Assembly (NCBI GenBank): GCA_020846875.1
Contig: JADLDB010000160.1
Coordinates: 62,001-126,000, forward strand
Source of the DNA: Myxococcales bacterium
GTDB lineage: Bacteria; Myxococcota; Myxococcia; Myxococcales; Myxococcaceae
Length of the DNA: 64,000 nt
Direction: 5' to 3'
A program made the translations under genes and the position numbers. Under the pieces are notes generated by a model. It saw only the letters and a program-made list of their open reading frames with translations, was not told where the DNA came from and did not search any database. How positions within the stretch are numbered: the first letter of the stretch is position 1; the number at the start of each line of letters is the position of its first letter. This document shows, piece by piece, positions 53,922-62,399 of this stretch.

Positions 53922-55187
53922 ATGAAGGCGACGGTTCGCGGGTTTCAGTCGAAGAAGGACGGCGTGGGCGCGGTCTTCGAGGACGTGTACCTCGTCGAAG
54001 GGAAGCGCACGCCGTTCGGCAAGCTGTCGGGTGCGCTGTCCACGGTGTCGCCGACGGATCTGGGCATCCTCGCGTCGCGGGCGGCGCTGAAGGCGGCGGG
54101 CGTGGACGGAGGCGAGGTGGACCAGACGATCGTCGCCAACATCGGCCAGGCCAGCGCCGACACCTTCTTCCTGCCTCGGCACCTCGGGCTGTACGCCGGC
54201 GCGCCCCAGGCCAGCCCGGCGCTGCTGGTGCAGCGCATCTGCGGCTCGGGCATCGAGGTGGTGGCGCAGGCGGCGGAGCAGATCGCCCTGGGCAAGGCGC
54301 AGGTGGTGCTGGGCTGTGGTACCGAGGCGATGAGCCGCTTCCCGCTGGCGTCCTTCGGGATGCGGAACGGCTTCGCCCTGGGCAAGCCGGACTTCGTCGA
54401 TCTGCTCTGGGAGGCGCTGGACGACACGGCCGCGGTCCCGATGGGCGCGACGGCGGACAACCTGGCGCGCGAGTACAAGCTCAGCCGCGACGAGGTGGAT
54501 CGCTTCGCCGAGCGCAGCCAGGCGCGCTGCTTCGCGGCGCAGGAGGCGGGCTACTTCGCGGGCGAGGTGTGCACCGTGGACAAGTCCGGGATCCTCGAGG
54601 CGCCGGGGCTGAAGCCGCGCAAGTACCGCTTGAAGGGCGGCGAGCCGCTGAGCGCCGACGAGCACCCGCGCCGCACCACGCTGGACAAGCTGGCCGCGCT
54701 GCCCTTCGTGTTCAGCAAGGACGGGCCCACCACCGCGGGTTCGGCGTCGGGCATCGTGGACGGCGCCTGTGCAGTGGTGATCGCCTCGGGCGACTACGTG
54801 CGGGCGCATGGCCTCAAGCCGCTGGGGAAGGTGCGCGGCGTCACGTCGGTGGGTGTGGAGCCGTCACTGATGGGCATCGGCCCGGCGCCGGCGATTCGGG
54901 CGTTGCTGCCGCAGCTGGGCCTCACCCTGGGGAACATCGACGTCTTCGAGATCAACGAGGCCTTCGGAGCGCAGTGCCTCGCGGTGGCCAAGGCGCTGGA
55001 GCTCAACCAGGACAAGCTGAACCCGCACGGCGGGGCTATCGCCATCGGCCACCCGCTGGCGGCGAGCGGTACGCGGCTGGCGCTGACCTGCCTGCGGGGC
55101 CTCAAGCAGCGCAAAGGCCAGCTGGGCGTGGTGTCGGCTTGCATCGGCGGTGGGCAGGGCATCGCCATGGTGCTCGAGGCGGTTTGA
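53922..55187 (+). CDS. Thiolase (acetyl-CoA acyltransferase)
   Basis: 421 residues. The catalytic residues are Cys in QRICGSGIE, His in NPHGGAIAIGHPLAASG, and Cys in VSACIGGGQG. The protein starts with about 20 extra residues before the family opening (EDVYLVEGKRTPFGKLSG). It cleaves 3-oxoacyl-CoA in the last step of beta-oxidation and pairs naturally with the upstream dehydrogenase/hydratase. The start lies 15 bases after that gene. Confidence 0.93.
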   Translation: MKATVRGFQSKKDGVGAVFEDVYLVEGKRTPFGKLSGALSTVSPTDLGILASRAALKAAGVDGGEVDQTIVANIGQASADTFFLPRHLGLYAGAPQASPALLVQRICGSGIEVVAQAAEQIALGKAQVVLGCGTEAMSRFPLASFGMRNGFALGKPDFVDLLWEALDDTAAVPMGATADNLAREYKLSRDEVDRFAERSQARCFAAQEAGYFAGEVCTVDKSGILEAPGLKPRKYRLKGGEPLSADEHPRRTTLDKLAALPFVFSKDGPTTAGSASGIVDGACAVVIASGDYVRAHGLKPLGKVRGVTSVGVEPSLMGIGPAPAIRALLPQLGLTLGNIDVFEINEAFGAQCLAVAKALELNQDKLNPHGGAIAIGHPLAASGTRLALTCLRGLKQRKGQLGVVSACIGGGQGIAMVLEAV

Positions 55188-55203
55188 CGAGGAGCGCGAC
55201 GGG

Positions 55204-55683
55204 ATGGAGAAGCGACTGGTCAAGCTGACGGTGAACGGCGTCGCGCACGAGCGCGCCGTGGCGCCCGCGGCGACGCTGCTGGAGGTGCTGCGCGAGGAGC
55301 TGTTCCTCACCGGCACCAAGCGCGGATGCGACGTCGGGGACTGCGGGTGCTGCACGGTGCTGCTGGACGGGGCGCCGGTGCTGTCCTGCCTGGTGCTGGC
55401 GCTCGAGGCGGACGGCGCGGAGATCCGCACCATCGAAGGCGTGGCCAACGGCAACCAGCTCCACCCGGTGCAGCAGGCCTTCGTCGATCACGGCGCGATC
55501 CAGTGCGGGTTCTGCACCCCGTCGATGGTGCTCAACGCCGTGCACCTGCTGGACACCAACCCGAGCCCCGACGCAGCCGCGGTGAAGACCTGCGTGTCGG
55601 GCACCATCTGCCGGTGCACCGGCTACACGAAGATCGAGCAGGCAGTGCACGCCGCGGCTCGCGCCTGCACCAAGACGCCATGA
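55204..55683 (+). CDS. hcrC: 4-Hydroxybenzoyl-CoA reductase, iron-sulfur (gamma) subunit
   Basis: 159 residues with two [2Fe-2S] clusters. C42, C47, C50 and C62 form the plant-type site, and C101, C104, C136 and C138 the helical site (CGFCTP, CRCTGY). This is the small subunit of the xanthine oxidase family. Identity as HcrC rather than a xanthine or CO dehydrogenase subunit rests mainly on the HcrB-type subunit in the same operon. The stop overlaps the hcrA start by 4 bases. Confidence 0.88.
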   Translation: MEKRLVKLTVNGVAHERAVAPAATLLEVLREELFLTGTKRGCDVGDCGCCTVLLDGAPVLSCLVLALEADGAEIRTIEGVANGNQLHPVQQAFVDHGAIQCGFCTPSMVLNAVHLLDTNPSPDAAAVKTCVSGTICRCTGYTKIEQAVHAAARACTKTP

Positions 55684-58061
55684 CGACCTGGCAGCTCCTC
55701 GGAAAGCCCACCCCGCAGGTGGGCGCGGTGGACAAGGTGACGGGCCGGGCCCGCTACACGGACGATCTGCGGGTGCACGATCCGTTGCACGTGAAGATCC
55801 TTCGAGCTCCGCACGCGAGCGCGAAGATCAAGTCGGTGGACGTGAGCGCGGCGAAGGCGCTGCCCGGCGTGCGGGCGATCCTCACCGGCGCGGACTTCAA
55901 GCGGACCTTCGGGGTGCTGCCGATCAGCCGTGACGAGCCGGCGCTGGCCCGCGACCGCGTGCGCTACGTGGGGGAGCCGGTGGCGGCGGTGGCGGCGGAC
56001 TCGGCGCGGCTGGCCGAGGCGGCGCTGGCGGCGATCCGCGTGGACTACGAGGTGACGCCGGCGGTCCTCACCTTCGAGGAAGCGCGCCGCGAGACGAAGA
56101 CGCCGCTGCACCCGGAGCTGGAGAAGTCGAACAACCTGCACAAGCAGGTGCAGCAGTCCTTCGGCGATCTCTCCAGAGGGTTCGCGGACGCGGCGGTGAC
56201 GGTGGAAGGAGAGTTCCGCTTCCTGCCCGTCACGCACGCCTTCACCGAGCCGCACGCGGTGCAGGTGGAGCACGACGGCGAGCTGCTGGTCGTCACCTCG
56301 GCGACGCAGGTGCCGCACTACGTACACCTGGCGCTGTCCGAGGTGCTCGAGCTGCCACCGCACCGGCTGCGCGTGGTGAAGCCGCACCTCGGTGGCGGCT
56401 TCGGCGGCAAGAGCGATCCCTTCCCCCACGAGATGATCGCCGCGAAGTTCGCGCTGGTGACGGGGCGGAACATTCGCCTCGTGTACGAGCGCGAAGAGGT
56501 CTTCCTGAGCAACCACGGCCGGCACCCCACCGAGCTCAAGATGAAGCTGGGGCTGCACCCGGAGCGGGGCGTCACCGCGCTGGACACGAAGGTGATGATC
56601 GACGGCGGCGCCTATGGCTCCTTCGGCGTCGTCACCACCTACTACAACGGGGTGCTGCTCCAGGGGCCGTACCCGGTGCCCAACTCGGCGTTCCAGTGCG
56701 AGCGCTTCTACACGAACAAGCCGATGTGCGGCGCGATGCGCGGCCACGGTGGCGTCAACCCGCGCTTCGCCAGCGAGACGCTGATGGACATGGCGTGCGT
56801 GCAGGCGGGGCTGGATCCGCTGGAGGCGCGGCTCAAGTTCCTCCACACCGGCGATACGATTACGCCGAACGGCTTTCGCATCACCTCGGCCGGGCTGCGC
56901 GAGGGGCTGGCCGAGGCGGCGCAGCGGACGAAGTGGAAGGAGAAGTGGGGCAAGTTGCCCCCAGGCAAGGGCATCGGCGTGGCGTGCGGCTTCTTCATCT
57001 CGGGGAGCGCGCTGCCGATCCACCGCAACGAGCTGCCGCAGTCGACGGTGCGCCTCACCATCGACTTCGACGGCGGCATCACCGTGTACTCGGGCGCCTC
57101 CGACATCGGGCAGGGCAGCGACACGATGCTGGCGCTGGTGGTGGCGGAGGTGCTGGGCGCGCCCCTGTCGCTGGTGAAGGTCGTCTCGGCCGACACGCGG
57201 CTCACGCCCATCGATCTCGGCAGCTACAGCTCGCGCGTCACCTTCATGGCCGGCAACGCGGCGCGCAACGCAGCGATCAGCATGCGCAAGGAGCTGGTCG
57301 CGGCAGCCGCCAGGCTGTCGGGCCGAGCGCCACCGGAGTACCCAAAGCCGGGCGAGCCCGAGAGCCCGTTCCGCCTCGGGCAGCGCCCGCCGGACTTCGA
57401 CAGCCACTTCCTGGGACCCAACCCCGACTACCGCGACGGCTGGACCTTCGCGAACCTCACGGTGACTCCCGACGGCGGGGCGGCGCTGGACTACTTCCAG
57501 GTGGTGACGGCGGCGCTGGCCGGGCGTGGGATCCTGCAGACGCAGGGCGTGTACCAGTCGCCGAAGCTGGAAGGCGGCAAGCACAAGGGCGCGGGCGCGG
57601 GGCTGTCTCCCAGCTACAGCTTCACCGCGGTGATCAGCGAGGTGGACGTCGACGTCGAGACCGGCTTCGTGCGCGTCGAGAAGATCGCTTGCGCGCACGA
57701 CTGCGGCAGGCAGCTGAACCCCCTCGCCGTCGAAGGCCAGCTGGAGGGCTCCATTCACATGGGGCTCGGCCAGGCGCTGATGGAGGGCATGGCGTACGAG
57801 GCGGGCGCGGTCCAGAACGCGTCCTTCCTCGAGTACAAGATCCCCTCGGCCTTCGAGCAGCCGGTGATCGACCTGGTGCGCTGCCCGTCGGTGGACAACG
57901 AAGGTCCGTTTGGCGCGAAGGAGGTCGGCGAGGGCGCGCTGGCGCCGGTGGTGCCGTCGATCGCCAACGCCATCTACGACGCGGTGGGGGTGCGCCTGAT
58001 GCGCGTGCCGATGACGCCCGAGGTGGTGTTGGCCGCGCTGGCCGCGAGGAGGGGACGCTGA
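55680..58061 (+). CDS. hcrA: 4-Hydroxybenzoyl-CoA reductase, molybdopterin (alpha) subunit
   Basis: 793 residues, close to Thauera HcrA (769). It opens with VGAVDKVTGRARYTDDL, the family start. Molybdenum-cofactor segments are HLGGGFGGKSDPF, CGAMRGHGGVNPRF, and SDIGQGSDT. The active-site Glu lies in GAKEVGEGALAP. The enzyme removes the phenolic hydroxyl of 4-hydroxybenzoyl-CoA to give benzoyl-CoA, using reduced ferredoxin. Molybdenum (MCD) cofactor genes are not in the window. Confidence 0.9.
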   Translation: MTTWQLLGKPTPQVGAVDKVTGRARYTDDLRVHDPLHVKILRAPHASAKIKSVDVSAAKALPGVRAILTGADFKRTFGVLPISRDEPALARDRVRYVGEPVAAVAADSARLAEAALAAIRVDYEVTPAVLTFEEARRETKTPLHPELEKSNNLHKQVQQSFGDLSRGFADAAVTVEGEFRFLPVTHAFTEPHAVQVEHDGELLVVTSATQVPHYVHLALSEVLELPPHRLRVVKPHLGGGFGGKSDPFPHEMIAAKFALVTGRNIRLVYEREEVFLSNHGRHPTELKMKLGLHPERGVTALDTKVMIDGGAYGSFGVVTTYYNGVLLQGPYPVPNSAFQCERFYTNKPMCGAMRGHGGVNPRFASETLMDMACVQAGLDPLEARLKFLHTGDTITPNGFRITSAGLREGLAEAAQRTKWKEKWGKLPPGKGIGVACGFFISGSALPIHRNELPQSTVRLTIDFDGGITVYSGASDIGQGSDTMLALVVAEVLGAPLSLVKVVSADTRLTPIDLGSYSSRVTFMAGNAARNAAISMRKELVAAAARLSGRAPPEYPKPGEPESPFRLGQRPPDFDSHFLGPNPDYRDGWTFANLTVTPDGGAALDYFQVVTAALAGRGILQTQGVYQSPKLEGGKHKGAGAGLSPSYSFTAVISEVDVDVETGFVRVEKIACAHDCGRQLNPLAVEGQLEGSIHMGLGQALMEGMAYEAGAVQNASFLEYKIPSAFEQPVIDLVRCPSVDNEGPFGAKEVGEGALAPVVPSIANAIYDAVGVRLMRVPMTPEVVLAALAARRGR

Positions 58062-59032
58062 TGTTGCTCCCGGCCTTCTCGTACGAGCGCCCAGCCGAGC
58101 TTCCCGGCGCCCTGGCCCTGCTGCAGCGGCTCGCCGCGGCGGGGGTCTCGTACCGCGTGCACGCCGGCGGCACGGACCTGGTGCCCGAGTTGAAGCGTGA
58201 CGAGGCGGCGATCGGCACGGTGGTGTCGATCTCGAGGCTGGAGGCGCTGCGCGGCGTGCGTGCCCGGCCGGACGGCGGGCTCGAGGTGGGCGCGTTGACC
58301 CGCCTGTCTGCGCTGGCCGAGGAGGTGCGCGAGCGCTTCCCCGTCATCTCCGACACGGCGCTCCAGATCGCGAGCCCGCAGATCCGCAACCGGGCCACGC
58401 TGGGCGGCAATCTGCTGGTGGACAACCGCTGCGTCTACTTCAACCAGAGCCCGGATCACCGCGACGTCCACGCGGGCTGCTTCAAGGCGGGCGGTGAGGT
58501 GTGCCACCTGGTGCCGAGCGCGAAGCGAGGCGCTCAGCCGCTGTGCCGGGCGCGCTTCGTGTCGGATCTGGCGCCGGTGTTGATCCTCCACGACGCGAAG
58601 GTCGTCCTCGCGCGCGCGGGGGCCGAGCGGGAGCTGCTCCTGAAGGATCTCTACGCCCCGGACGGCATCCAGCGCACGCAGGTCGCGCCGGGGGAGTTGC
58701 TCACGCGCGTGCTGATCCCCGCCTCGGCCACCCGCAGGGTACACTACCTCAAGCTCCGCATCCGCCAGGCGCTCGACTTCCCCTCGCTCGGCGTGGCGGT
58801 GAGCCTCGACGGCAAGAAGCTGGGCGTAGCCCTCACCGGGGTGAACACGCACCCGGTGGTGTTGGCCTACGAGGGCGCGCTCGACGCTACGCTGAAGCAG
58901 GCCTGTGAGGACGGTCCGAAGCGGGTGGCGCCGCTGGCTCAGGACTTCTTCTCGCCCGCCTACCGGCGGCAGATGATCCCCGTGCTCATCCGTCGGGCCG
59001 TCGCCGTTCTCTCGAAGAAGGACACCCCATGA
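58061..59032 (+). CDS. hcrB: 4-Hydroxybenzoyl-CoA reductase, FAD (beta) subunit with extra iron-sulfur site
   Basis: 323 residues, against 324 in Thauera. FAD-binding segments are VHAGGTDLVPELK and IRNRATLGGNLL. An insert of about 40 residues contains C124, C140, C148 and C162, matching the ligands of the unique [4Fe-4S] cluster of HcrB (C122, C138, C146, C155 in Thauera). The last spacing is 7 residues longer here. This insert distinguishes 4-hydroxybenzoyl-CoA reductase from other xanthine oxidase family enzymes. The start shares one base with the hcrA stop (TGATG). Confidence 0.92.
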   Translation: MLLPAFSYERPAELPGALALLQRLAAAGVSYRVHAGGTDLVPELKRDEAAIGTVVSISRLEALRGVRARPDGGLEVGALTRLSALAEEVRERFPVISDTALQIASPQIRNRATLGGNLLVDNRCVYFNQSPDHRDVHAGCFKAGGEVCHLVPSAKRGAQPLCRARFVSDLAPVLILHDAKVVLARAGAERELLLKDLYAPDGIQRTQVAPGELLTRVLIPASATRRVHYLKLRIRQALDFPSLGVAVSLDGKKLGVALTGVNTHPVVLAYEGALDATLKQACEDGPKRVAPLAQDFFSPAYRRQMIPVLIRRAVAVLSKKDTP

Positions 59033-60225
59033 CCGCGCGCGCGAACGTCAAAGAGGTGATGAAGGAGTACCTGCTCGACCTGGATCAGGCCGCCCAGGAC
59101 GGCCGGCGCAAGGTGGCGTGGTGCACGTCGGTGGGACCCGCGGAGATCCTCCGTGCGGCGGGCTACGAGGTCTTCTTCCCCGAGAACCACGGGGCGCTGC
59201 TCGGCGCGACGCGCATGTCCATGGACACGATCCCCGTCGCCAACGCCGCTGGCTACTCGCCGGACATCTGCAGCTACCTGACGTCGGACGTGGGCGCGTG
59301 GATGAAGGGCATCACGCCGCTCACGCAGGCCTACGGGATCAAGTCCGTCCCGAAGCCCGATCTGCTCGTCTACAACACCAACCAGTGCAAGGACGTGATG
59401 CACTGGTTCGAGTTCTACGCGCGCGAGCTGAAGGTGCCCATCTACGGGGTGCACTCGCCCAACCACCTGCCCGAGGTGACGGCGGCGCACGAGGACGCGG
59501 TGGTGGCGCAGCTCAAGGGCCTCATCGCGCTGACCGAGCAGCTCACGGGCAAGCGCTTCGACGAGGAGGCCTTCAGGCAGTCGCTGGCGCTGTCGAAGCA
59601 GGCGACGGATCTCTGGGCCGAGGTGCTGGCCACCGCGCGCGCGCGTCCGAGCCCCTTGAGCTTCTTCGACGCCACCATCTACATGGGGCCCATCGTGGTG
59701 CTGCGCGGCACCGAGGTGGCGCGCGACTACTACGTGGCGCAGTTGGCGGAGCTGAAGGCGAAGATCGCCGCGGGCGAGGCGGCGGTGCCGGGCGAGACCA
59801 AGCGCCTGTATTGGGACGGCATGCCGGTGTGGGGCCGGCTGCGAAGCCTGTCGGACCTCTTCAAGCGCAACCACACCGCGGTGGTGGCGTCGACCTACTG
59901 CAACAGCTGGATCTTCAGTGACTTCGACGCGGCGGATCCGCTGCGCACCATGGCGCGCGCGTACCTGAAGATCTTCATCAACCGGAACGACGCGTACAAG
60001 GAGCGCTACATCGCCGACACGGTGCGCGAGTTCGGGATCGACGGGGTCGTCTTCCTCGAGGCGAAGACGTGCCCGAACAACTCGAACAGCCAGTACAACC
60101 TGCCGGCCCGGCTGCGCGCGAAGGGCGTTCGCTCCGTGGTGGTGAACGGAGATCTGTGCGATCTGCGCTGCTTCTCGGACGAGCAGGCGGCGACGGTCCT
60201 CGAAGCCTTCCTCGAGACGCTATGA
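59029..60225 (+). CDS. Orphan BcrB-like / 2-hydroxyacyl-CoA dehydratase-family subunit
   Basis: 398 residues. The fold positions follow BcrB: DICSYLTSDVGAW (C81), NTNQCKDVMHWFEFY (C120), and LEAKTCPNNSNSQYN (C348). Additional Cys are C32, C291, C377 and C381. It is clearly different from both BcrB and BcrC of the same operon, and no second subunit is encoded beside it; the next gene is a single activator ATPase. One-subunit members of this family exist, such as YjiM of E. coli and the double-cubane cluster proteins, which reduce small molecules with ATP-driven electrons. The substrate is unknown. ATGA overlaps occur on both sides. Confidence 0.85.
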   Translation: MTARANVKEVMKEYLLDLDQAAQDGRRKVAWCTSVGPAEILRAAGYEVFFPENHGALLGATRMSMDTIPVANAAGYSPDICSYLTSDVGAWMKGITPLTQAYGIKSVPKPDLLVYNTNQCKDVMHWFEFYARELKVPIYGVHSPNHLPEVTAAHEDAVVAQLKGLIALTEQLTGKRFDEEAFRQSLALSKQATDLWAEVLATARARPSPLSFFDATIYMGPIVVLRGTEVARDYYVAQLAELKAKIAAGEAAVPGETKRLYWDGMPVWGRLRSLSDLFKRNHTAVVASTYCNSWIFSDFDAADPLRTMARAYLKIFINRNDAYKERYIADTVREFGIDGVVFLEAKTCPNNSNSQYNLPARLRAKGVRSVVVNGDLCDLRCFSDEQAATVLEAFLETL

Positions 60226-61085
60226 CGACGTACTGGGGCGTGGACTGCGGTAGCACCGAGATCAAGGTCGTCGCGTGCGACGACGCGGGGCGGGTCCTGC
60301 ACCGGCACCGGCGGCGAACGCTCTTCCCGCTGATCGAGCACGTGCGCGGCGCGCTGGCGGGCGACGGGGACTTCGAGAACCCCCTGGTGGACGGCGGTGC
60401 GCGCGTAGCCGAGGGGCACTTCGTCACCGCCACCGGCTACGGCCGCGGCCACCTCGACTTCGCGCAGGACAAGCTGACGGAGATCCGCGCGCACTACCTG
60501 GGAGTGCGTCACCAATTGGGCGCAGAGCTGCCCCCGGGGCAGGACTACGCGATCATCGACATCGGCGGGCAGGACTCGAAGGTCATCACCGTCAAGACGG
60601 GCGACGTCGATCAGTTCATCATCAACCGTAAGTGCGCCGCGGGCACCGGCGCCTTCATCGAGGAGCTCGCCCACCGGCTGCGGATCGAGCTGGCCAGCCT
60701 GCCCGAGCTGGAGCGCCGCCATGACGCCGAGCTCACCTTGAACAGCTACTGCACGGTGTTCGCCGCGCAGGAGGTGATCAAGGTGCTGATGGAGGGCCAG
60801 CGGGTGGAGAACCTGATCCACGCGCTGTACCGATCGGTGGTGAAGCGCGTCCTGGAGATGACGGTGGTGACGGCGCCGTCGGTCGTCTTCTCGGGCGGCG
60901 TGCTGACGCACCACGAGCCCCTGCGTCGGATGTTCGGTGAGAAGCTGCCGGGCAAGAGGTTCCTGCTCGCGCCCGAGGCCCAGTTCTGTGGGGCGATCGG
61001 CGCCGCGCTGCACGGCCTCGAGCGCGCCCGGAAGCAGGCCGCGCCCCCGGTCCACCCCAGCCCCAGCCAGGAGAAGCACCCATGA
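60222..61085 (+). CDS. ASKHA ATPase activator of the BadF/HgdC family
   Basis: 287 residues from the ATG at 60222. The phosphate loop is [13 protein letters not shown], and the second site is [11 protein letters not shown]. The cluster Cys are C138 ([11 protein letters not shown]) and C177 ([12 protein letters not shown]), 39 residues apart as in homodimeric HgdC. The short form lacks the BcrA insertion, so it likely works as a homodimer with one bridging [4Fe-4S] cluster. It should donate high-energy electrons to the BcrB-like protein upstream, with which it overlaps by 4 bases. Confidence 0.9.
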   Translation: MTTYWGVDCGSTEIKVVACDDAGRVLHRHRRRTLFPLIEHVRGALAGDGDFENPLVDGGARVAEGHFVTATGYGRGHLDFAQDKLTEIRAHYLGVRHQLGAELPPGQDYAIIDIGGQDSKVITVKTGDVDQFIINRKCAAGTGAFIEELAHRLRIELASLPELERRHDAELTLNSYCTVFAAQEVIKVLMEGQRVENLIHALYRSVVKRVLEMTVVTAPSVVFSGGVLTHHEPLRRMFGEKLPGKRFLLAPEAQFCGAIGAALHGLERARKQAAPPVHPSPSQEKHP

Positions 61086-61861
61086 GCTCCCCAGTCGCCC
61101 TCATCACCGGGGGCACCCGCGGCGTCGGCCGCGCGCTGTCGCTGCGCCTCGCGCGACGTGGATACGACGTCGTGGCCACGTGGCGACGCGACGAGGCCGC
61201 CGCGAAGTCGCTGGAGCAGGAGCTCGCGCGCCTCGACCGCCGCTGCCTCGCGCTGCAGGCCGACCAGTTGGAGCCCGCCACCCTCGAGGCGGCGTTCGAT
61301 CGCACGGCGAAGGACTTCGGGCACCTCGACGTCTTCGTGGCGAACGCGGCGGCCACCAAGTTCGCGCCCCTCATGGGGCTCAAGGCGCACCAACTGGACA
61401 AGACCTTCAACGTCACCGTGAAGAGCTTCCTGGTGGGCTGCCAGCGCGCGGCGCCGCTGATGAAGGGGCGGGGCGGGCGGATCGTCGCGGTGTCGGGCTT
61501 CGACGCGCGCACGCCGCTGCCGCAGCACGGGCTGCTGGGCGCGATGAAGGCGGCGATGGAGGTGATGGTGAAGTACCTGGCCTGCGAATTGGCGGCCGAC
61601 GGCATTCGCGTCAACGCGGTGAACCCGGGCTACATCGACACCGAGTCCTCGCGCTTCTACGTGGGCGAGGCGGGGTGGAAGAAGCTCGAGGCCACCTTGA
61701 GCCAGCTGATCCCCGCGGGGCACATCGCGTCGGCCGACGAGATCGCCGAGGCCATCGAGTGGGTGTGCCTGCCCGAGTCCCGGTACGTCAACGGCACCAC
61801 CATCACCGTCGATGGTGGGATGGACGTCGGCTACCAGTTCTACCTGTCGTCCAGAATGTAG
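61082..61861 (+). CDS. Short-chain dehydrogenase/reductase family protein lacking the catalytic Tyr
   Basis: 259 residues. The cofactor site is [13 protein letters not shown] and the structural motif is NAA (88-90). The catalytic Ser (S138, VAVSGF) and Lys (K156) are present. The Tyr is absent: position -4 from Lys is Leu152, and position -7 (used by FabI/FabL-type enzymes) is His149. The C-terminus ([24 protein letters not shown]) is closest in style to FabL enoyl reductases. It may be a reductase using another proton donor. It overlaps the activator gene by 4 bases. Confidence 0.85.
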   Translation: MSSPVALITGGTRGVGRALSLRLARRGYDVVATWRRDEAAAKSLEQELARLDRRCLALQADQLEPATLEAAFDRTAKDFGHLDVFVANAAATKFAPLMGLKAHQLDKTFNVTVKSFLVGCQRAAPLMKGRGGRIVAVSGFDARTPLPQHGLLGAMKAAMEVMVKYLACELAADGIRVNAVNPGYIDTESSRFYVGEAGWKKLEATLSQLIPAGHIASADEIAEAIEWVCLPESRYVNGTTITVDGGMDVGYQFYLSSRM

Positions 61862-61882
61862 CCCTTACGCAAGGAGGCGAAG

Positions 61883-62356
61883 ATGAACACACACGAAGAG
61901 CCCGGCGCGCTGCCGACCGACGCGGTGCGGGTGAGGACGATCACGGAAGCAGACCTGACGCGGGTCGTGGCCATCGACAAGAAGAGCATGGGCCGCCCCC
62001 GCGAGGAGTACTTCCGGTCGCGCCTCAAGAGCGCGCTGTCGGACAGCAAGATGGTCACCAGCCTGGTGGCCGAGGTGGACGGCCTGGTGGTGGGCTTCGT
62101 GATCAGCCGCCTCTACTACGGCGAGTTCGGCCGCACCGAGCCGGTGGCGGTGCTGGACTCGATCGGCGTCGACCCCGAGTTCCGCAAGCAACACGTGGGC
62201 GCGGCGCTCTTGCGCCAGTTGACGATGAACCTGAAGGCGCTGAACGTCGAGCGACTCGAGACGGACGTGGAGTGGAACCACTTCGAGCTGTTGTCCTTCC
62301 TCGCGCGCAGCGGCTTCAAGCCGGCGGCCCGGGTGTGCCTGAGCCTCGCGCTCTGA
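61883..62356 (+). CDS. GNAT-family N-acetyltransferase
   Basis: 157 residues. The acetyl-CoA site is VLDSIGVDPEFRKQHVGAALL (motif A), followed by LETDVEWNHFELLSFLARSGF. A strong ribosome-binding site (AAGGAGG) precedes the ATG. It is the last gene of the aromatic operon, 21 bases after the SDR gene. A GNAT gene (badL) also lies in the Rhodopseudomonas benzoate cluster, and acyl-CoA ligases can be controlled by lysine acetylation, so a regulatory role is possible. The substrate is unknown. Confidence 0.85.
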   Translation: MNTHEEPGALPTDAVRVRTITEADLTRVVAIDKKSMGRPREEYFRSRLKSALSDSKMVTSLVAEVDGLVVGFVISRLYYGEFGRTEPVAVLDSIGVDPEFRKQHVGAALLRQLTMNLKALNVERLETDVEWNHFELLSFLARSGFKPAARVCLSLAL

Positions 62357-62399
62357 CGGAGCAGGCGCGTCCTTGCGCAGGGCCCCGTCCGGCGGGTAG

